NCBI GenBank assembly: GCA_023411555.1
Contig: JAEYOQ010000053.1
Span: 1-7,561, forward strand
DNA: 7,561 nucleotides
Reading direction: 5' to 3'
DNA from: Bacillota bacterium
GTDB lineage: Bacteria > Bacillota > Clostridia > Lachnospirales > Lachnospiraceae
The notes beneath the pieces were generated by a model, which saw nothing but the letters and a program-made list of their open reading frames with translations, was not told the DNA's origin and searched no databases. The stretch's first letter is position 1. Every line of letters starts with the position of its first letter. A program made the position numbers and the translations under genes. Below, one piece after another: positions 4,940-7,561 of this stretch.

Positions 4940-5737
4940 ATGGCAAGGCAACTAGATACAATCGATGAATCACCAAAGAAAATAGCACTGATTAAGCTGG
5001 AATTTATGCAAGCGAAAAGCGATGAGATACCTGCTTTATTAGAAAAATACAGTACAGATGAACGCAGCGGTGTCATTACAGTCTGCAATCAATATCGGAA
5101 TAAAACTCTTGCTCTTCAAAAGGAATTGGATCGCCTGGAGAAGATGAAGGAGTATGAAAAAAAATATAGTAATTATGAATATATCTGCGGTATCGATGAG
5201 GTTGGAAGAGGTCCCTTTGCAGGACCAGTGATTGCAGCTGCCGTTATATTACCAAAGGATTGCGATATTCTATATATCAACGATTCCAAACAGCTTTCTG
5301 AGAAGAAGCGTGAGGAGCTCTATGATGAGATTATCTCAAAGGCGATTGCCTACGGAATTGGCAGCATGCCTCCGAACCAGATCGATGAGATTAATATTCT
5401 TCAGGCAACCTATGAGGCAATGCGTAAAGCAATCGGTAATCTGAAGATAAGACCCGACCTGTTACTTAATGATGCGGTTACGATACCCGGAGTTGATATT
5501 AAGCAGGTGCCTATTGTCAAAGGCGATGCGAAAAGTATCTCAATTGCTGCAGCCAGTATCGTAGCCAAGGTAACAAGAGATCGAATGATGGGTGCTTATC
5601 ATCAGGTCTTTCCAGAATATGATTTTATCAATAATAAGGGCTATGGCTCACCAAAGCACATTGAAGCAATTAAGCAGTATGGTCTAACCCCGATTCATCG
5701 CAGATCCTTTGTGAAGAATTTTGTTACAGAGGAGTAA
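4940..5737 (+). CDS. rnhB: Ribonuclease HII
   Basis: RNase HII cuts RNA in RNA-DNA hybrids and single ribonucleotides embedded in duplex DNA, starting ribonucleotide excision repair. The 265-residue protein has a roughly 80-residue N-terminal extension typical of Firmicutes RnhB, rich in Lys, Glu and Leu (about 10-75) and probably helical, then the catalytic domain beginning at YICGIDEVGRGPFAGPV. The four acidic active-site residues are visible as D86 and E87 (GIDEVGRG), D178 (LLLND) and D196 (KGDAKS), with supporting motifs NDSKQLSEKKRE and AAASIVAKVTRD. The GYGSPKH motif near the C-terminus is intact. AAGGAGG at 4925-4931, 8 nt upstream, fixes the start. The pairing with rbgA is conserved in Firmicutes. 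Confidence 0.97.
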   Translation: MARQLDTIDESPKKIALIKLEFMQAKSDEIPALLEKYSTDERSGVITVCNQYRNKTLALQKELDRLEKMKEYEKKYSNYEYICGIDEVGRGPFAGPVIAAAVILPKDCDILYINDSKQLSEKKREELYDEIISKAIAYGIGSMPPNQIDEINILQATYEAMRKAIGNLKIRPDLLLNDAVTIPGVDIKQVPIVKGDAKSISIAAASIVAKVTRDRMMGAYHQVFPEYDFINNKGYGSPKHIEAIKQYGLTPIHRRSFVKNFVTEE

Positions 5738-5767
5738 TCGTACATAATCCCTTAGGAGGAATGATCC

Positions 5768-6067
5768 ATGGAAGCTAACCATAAGAATCAATCAAAGAGA
5801 ACTGCTGTTGCTCTTTCCTATGATCCATCTGAGCAAGCACCTAAGGTGATAGCCTCCGGTAGAGGTTATCTTGCCGATCGAATCATTGAAAGAGCAAAAG
5901 AGGCTGATATCCCCCTACACAAGGACGAAAAGCTTGCAAGTAATCTGTCCAAGCTGGAAATTGGGGATATGATACCCCCAGAGCTATATGATGTTGTAGC
6001 CGAGATATTGGTCTTTGTTGATCGAATGGATCGGATCAAGAGTAAGGTTGGTTTAGACTATGAATAA
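5768..6067 (+). CDS. FlhB C-terminal-domain-like protein (YlqH type)
   Basis: This 99-residue protein resembles the cytoplasmic C-terminal domain of the flagellar/type III export switch protein FlhB (YscU/HrcU/EscU family). The segments AVALSYDPSEQAPKVIASGRG, a helix ending in AKEADIPLHKDEKLASNL, IGDMIPPELYDVVAEILVFV follow the FlhB pattern closely. There are no membrane segments, and the autocleavage motif NPTH that precedes AVAL in FlhB is replaced by SKRT, so it is not a self-cleaving switch. It is comparable to Bacillus subtilis YlqH, which also sits near rnhB; the function of such orphans is unknown. AGGAGG (5754-5759) is 8 nt upstream. It overlaps the next gene by 8 nt. Confidence 0.88.
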   Translation: MEANHKNQSKRTAVALSYDPSEQAPKVIASGRGYLADRIIERAKEADIPLHKDEKLASNLSKLEIGDMIPPELYDVVAEILVFVDRMDRIKSKVGLDYE

Positions 6068-6410
6068 ACGATCTGTCGGTACGGAATACGAAAGAAAGGC
6101 ATCTGCATATCTGGAGAAGTATGGGTATCGGATCTTGGACTGCAATTTCCGTTGCAAAATAGGTGAGATAGACTTGATAGGGAAAGATGAGGAATATCTC
6201 TGCTTTATCGAGGTGAAATATCGTTCCTCCTCATCCAAGGGTTTTCCTGCAGAAGCGATAACACCGACAAAAATTCGAAGAATTACACGTACAGCCCAGT
6301 ATTATATGCTCTTACATAGGCTCCCTATGGATACCCCTTGCCGTTTTGATGCCGTGGTAATTCTCGATAACGAGATTTCTCTTATTAAGAATGCCTTTGA
6401 CGGAATATAA
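6060..6410 (+). CDS. yraN: UPF0102 protein YraN, nuclease-fold
   Basis: The 116-residue protein belongs to the UPF0102/YraN family, whose fold is related to Holliday-junction resolvases and restriction endonucleases; a nuclease activity has not been settled for the family. The typical pattern is visible: GTEYERKASAYLEKYGYRIL (7-26), then CNFRCKIGEIDLIG (28-41) and LCFIEVKYRSS (47-57), giving E36, D38, E51 and K53 in a PD-(D/E)xK-like arrangement. The C-terminal half KIRRITRTAQYYM and CRFDAVVI is also standard. The start codon lies inside the end of the FlhB-like gene (8-nt overlap) and only a weak AAGG (6044-6047) precedes it, so translation is probably coupled. Its location next to rnhB is common in bacteria. 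Confidence 0.93.
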   Translation: MNKRSVGTEYERKASAYLEKYGYRILDCNFRCKIGEIDLIGKDEEYLCFIEVKYRSSSSKGFPAEAITPTKIRRITRTAQYYMLLHRLPMDTPCRFDAVVILDNEISLIKNAFDGI

Positions 6411-6440
6411 AGAAACGAAGCCAATTTAGTCTAAGGTATT

Positions 6441-6471
6441 TTGACACCATTTTCATAAATTTATCTATAAT
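6441..6471 (+). promoter_or_regulatory. Sigma-A-type promoter for pgeF
   Basis: Perfect hexamers TTGACA (6441-6446) and TATAAT (6466-6471) are separated by 19 nt, slightly longer than the ideal 17. The start point is expected near 6478, giving a leader of about 29 nt to the pgeF start. It lies in the 96-nt gap after yraN. It is the best housekeeping promoter visible in the window. Confidence 0.75.
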
Positions 6472-6506
6472 AGCTTAATAGCTTTATATAGTTTGGAAAG
6501 GAAGCC

Positions 6507-7361
6507 ATGAAGTTTGAACATTCAATGAATGCAGAGATTGATTTGACTATGGAGGTTCCCTATCTGTCATTTCCCGCTTTATCGAAAATCCCCTTCATAA
6601 AGCATGGTTTTTCAACTCGCATCGGCGGGGTTAGTGATGGAATGTTCTCCACCATGAATCTAAGCAGAGGCAATGGCCCTGTTATGGATGACAAGGAGAA
6701 GGTTATCCAGAACTTCCGAAGAATATCAGCAAGTATCGGTATTGATGTAAATAGTATAGTATTATCTCAACAAGTACATAAGACCAACATCCGGGTTGTC
6801 ACCGAGGCAGACCGTGGAAAGGGCTTATTTTTGCCACAGGATTATGAGCAAATCGATGGCTTAATAACGAATGAGCCAGGTATCACGCTAGTTACAAGCT
6901 ATGCAGACTGCGTACCTCTATATTTCGTTGATCCAGATAAGAAAGCCATCGGATTGACCCATTCCGGCTGGCGAGGAACTGTCGCCGGAATCGGGAACTG
7001 TACCGTGGAAGAACTAGGACGGCAATACAATAGCAAGCCGGAGGATCTTATTGCTGTAATAGGCCCTTCCATATGCAAGGATTGCTTTGAGATAGGTGAG
7101 GATGTAGCTCTTGAATTTGAAAAGGCCTTTCCTGAGGCTTATGACATGAAGATTCTCGTACGAATTGGTGATAGCAGCAAATATCTTTGCGATTTATGGG
7201 CTGCAAACCGTCAGATACTAATAAAAGCAGGACTTCGCGAAGAGAATATTCATATCAGCGGAGTTTGTACCTGCTGTAATGACGATATTTTATTTTCCCA
7301 TCGTAAAACAGGCGGTAAGCGAGGGAGCCTTGCTGCGTTTATAGCGATTTCGGATGTTTGA
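6507..7361 (+). CDS. pgeF: Peptidoglycan editing factor PgeF / YfiH family (laccase-domain, DUF152)
   Basis: The family (YfiH, YlmD, DUF152, mammalian FAMIN/LACC1 relatives) includes PgeF, which removes misincorporated residues from peptidoglycan precursors, and members with purine nucleoside phosphorylase or adenosine deaminase activity. The 284-residue protein has HGFSTRIGGVS (33-43), and the metal-binding triad His91 (QQVHKTNI), Cys135 (YADCVPLYF) and His152 (THSGWRGTVAGI). Further family blocks are IGPSICKDCFEIG and, near the end, CTCCNDDILFSHRKTGGKRG. The start at 6507 has AAGGA at 6498-6502, a short 4-nt spacing; ATG 6525 is an in-frame alternative, and the first 17 residues are not conserved-looking. 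It has its own promoter. Which substrate it uses cannot be read from sequence. Confidence 0.93.
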   Translation: MKFEHSMNAEIDLTMEVPYLSFPALSKIPFIKHGFSTRIGGVSDGMFSTMNLSRGNGPVMDDKEKVIQNFRRISASIGIDVNSIVLSQQVHKTNIRVVTEADRGKGLFLPQDYEQIDGLITNEPGITLVTSYADCVPLYFVDPDKKAIGLTHSGWRGTVAGIGNCTVEELGRQYNSKPEDLIAVIGPSICKDCFEIGEDVALEFEKAFPEAYDMKILVRIGDSSKYLCDLWAANRQILIKAGLREENIHISGVCTCCNDDILFSHRKTGGKRGSLAAFIAISDV

Positions 7362-7382
7362 TAGAAAGAAACGGTGTATGTT

Positions 7383-7561
7383 ATGAAGAAAAAAGCACAC
7401 ATTATTAAAGAGGTCGAAACAGGAAGCATTGCAAATGAGCTTGAGCTTACTCCTGGCGACGAACTGATTTCCATCAATGGAACAGAAATCAAGGATGTTC
7501 TTGATTATCATTATTTGATTAAGGATGAGGAGCTTACTCTTATTATTCGAAAGCCTGACGG
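7383..7561 (+). CDS. DUF512-type protein with N-terminal PDZ-like domain, partial
   Basis: An open frame starts at ATG 7383 and runs off the window edge after 59 complete codons without a stop. The visible part is MKKKAHIIKEVETGSIANEL, then a PDZ-like LTPGDELISINGTEIKDVLDYHY and LTLIIRKPDG, which is the usual N-terminus of clostridial DUF512 proteins: a PDZ domain ahead of a radical-SAM-like domain and DUF512. Those later domains lie outside the window, so the assignment rests on the N-terminus only. It begins 21 nt after the pgeF stop and is probably in the same unit. No strong Shine-Dalgarno is seen; an in-frame GTG at 7374 is a possible alternative start. Confidence 0.8.
   Translation, partial: MKKKAHIIKEVETGSIANELELTPGDELISINGTEIKDVLDYHYLIKDEELTLIIRKPD

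Overview
The window looks like a piece of a low-GC Firmicutes chromosome, most likely class Clostridia and probably Lachnospiraceae. This rests on the AT-rich codon use, the strong GGAGG ribosome binding sites, and the gene order rpsP - khpA - rimM - trmD - rplS - lepB - ylqF - rnhB - flhB-like - yraN - pgeF - DUF512-type gene. The species is inferred, not demonstrated. All genes lie on the + strand. No tRNA, rRNA, CRISPR array, insertion sequence or prophage gene was recognised.

Layout: ribosomal protein S16 (rpsP, starting at its own Shine-Dalgarno at the window edge) is followed by a structured 150-nt spacer and the small KH-domain RNA chaperone khpA. A long-stem intrinsic terminator (688-754) closes that unit. 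The next 265 nt hold two perfect hairpins with a shared tip design (896-930 and 937-969). Then come the ribosome maturation factor rimM and the tRNA m1G37 methyltransferase trmD. A 565-nt gene-free stretch separates trmD from ribosomal protein L19 (rplS), which has a textbook terminator directly after it (283 to 315 within 3283-3315). Downstream lie type I signal peptidase (lepB), the circularly permuted ribosome-assembly GTPase RbgA/YlqF, RNase HII (rnhB), an orphan FlhB C-terminal-like protein (YlqH type), a UPF0102 protein (yraN, overlapping its neighbour by 8 nt), and then, behind its own sigma-A-type promoter, pgeF/yfiH and the first 59 codons of a PDZ-headed DUF512-type protein that runs off the window.

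The genes form a classic ribosome and RNA housekeeping block: two ribosomal proteins, two maturation factors (RimM for 30S, RbgA for 50S), a tRNA modifier, an RNA chaperone and RNase HII, with protein export (LepB) and cell-wall editing (PgeF) attached.

The most notable thing is not a protein. Between trmD and rplS, positions 2479-2779 fold on paper into a single compact RNA of about 301 nt: a 16-bp perfect closing helix plus 3 more pairs, a second helix of 21 pairs with one mismatch, a series of short nested helices, a tight three-way junction and a 16-pair terminal arm, about 95 base pairs in total. Four of the five non-Watson-Crick positions in the two longest helices and arms are G-U in the + strand sense, which points to a + strand RNA. 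I do not recognise it as RNase P RNA, tmRNA, SRP RNA, 6S RNA or any riboswitch class. It is the best candidate here for an undescribed element, either a structured noncoding RNA or leader, or a mobile structured repeat.
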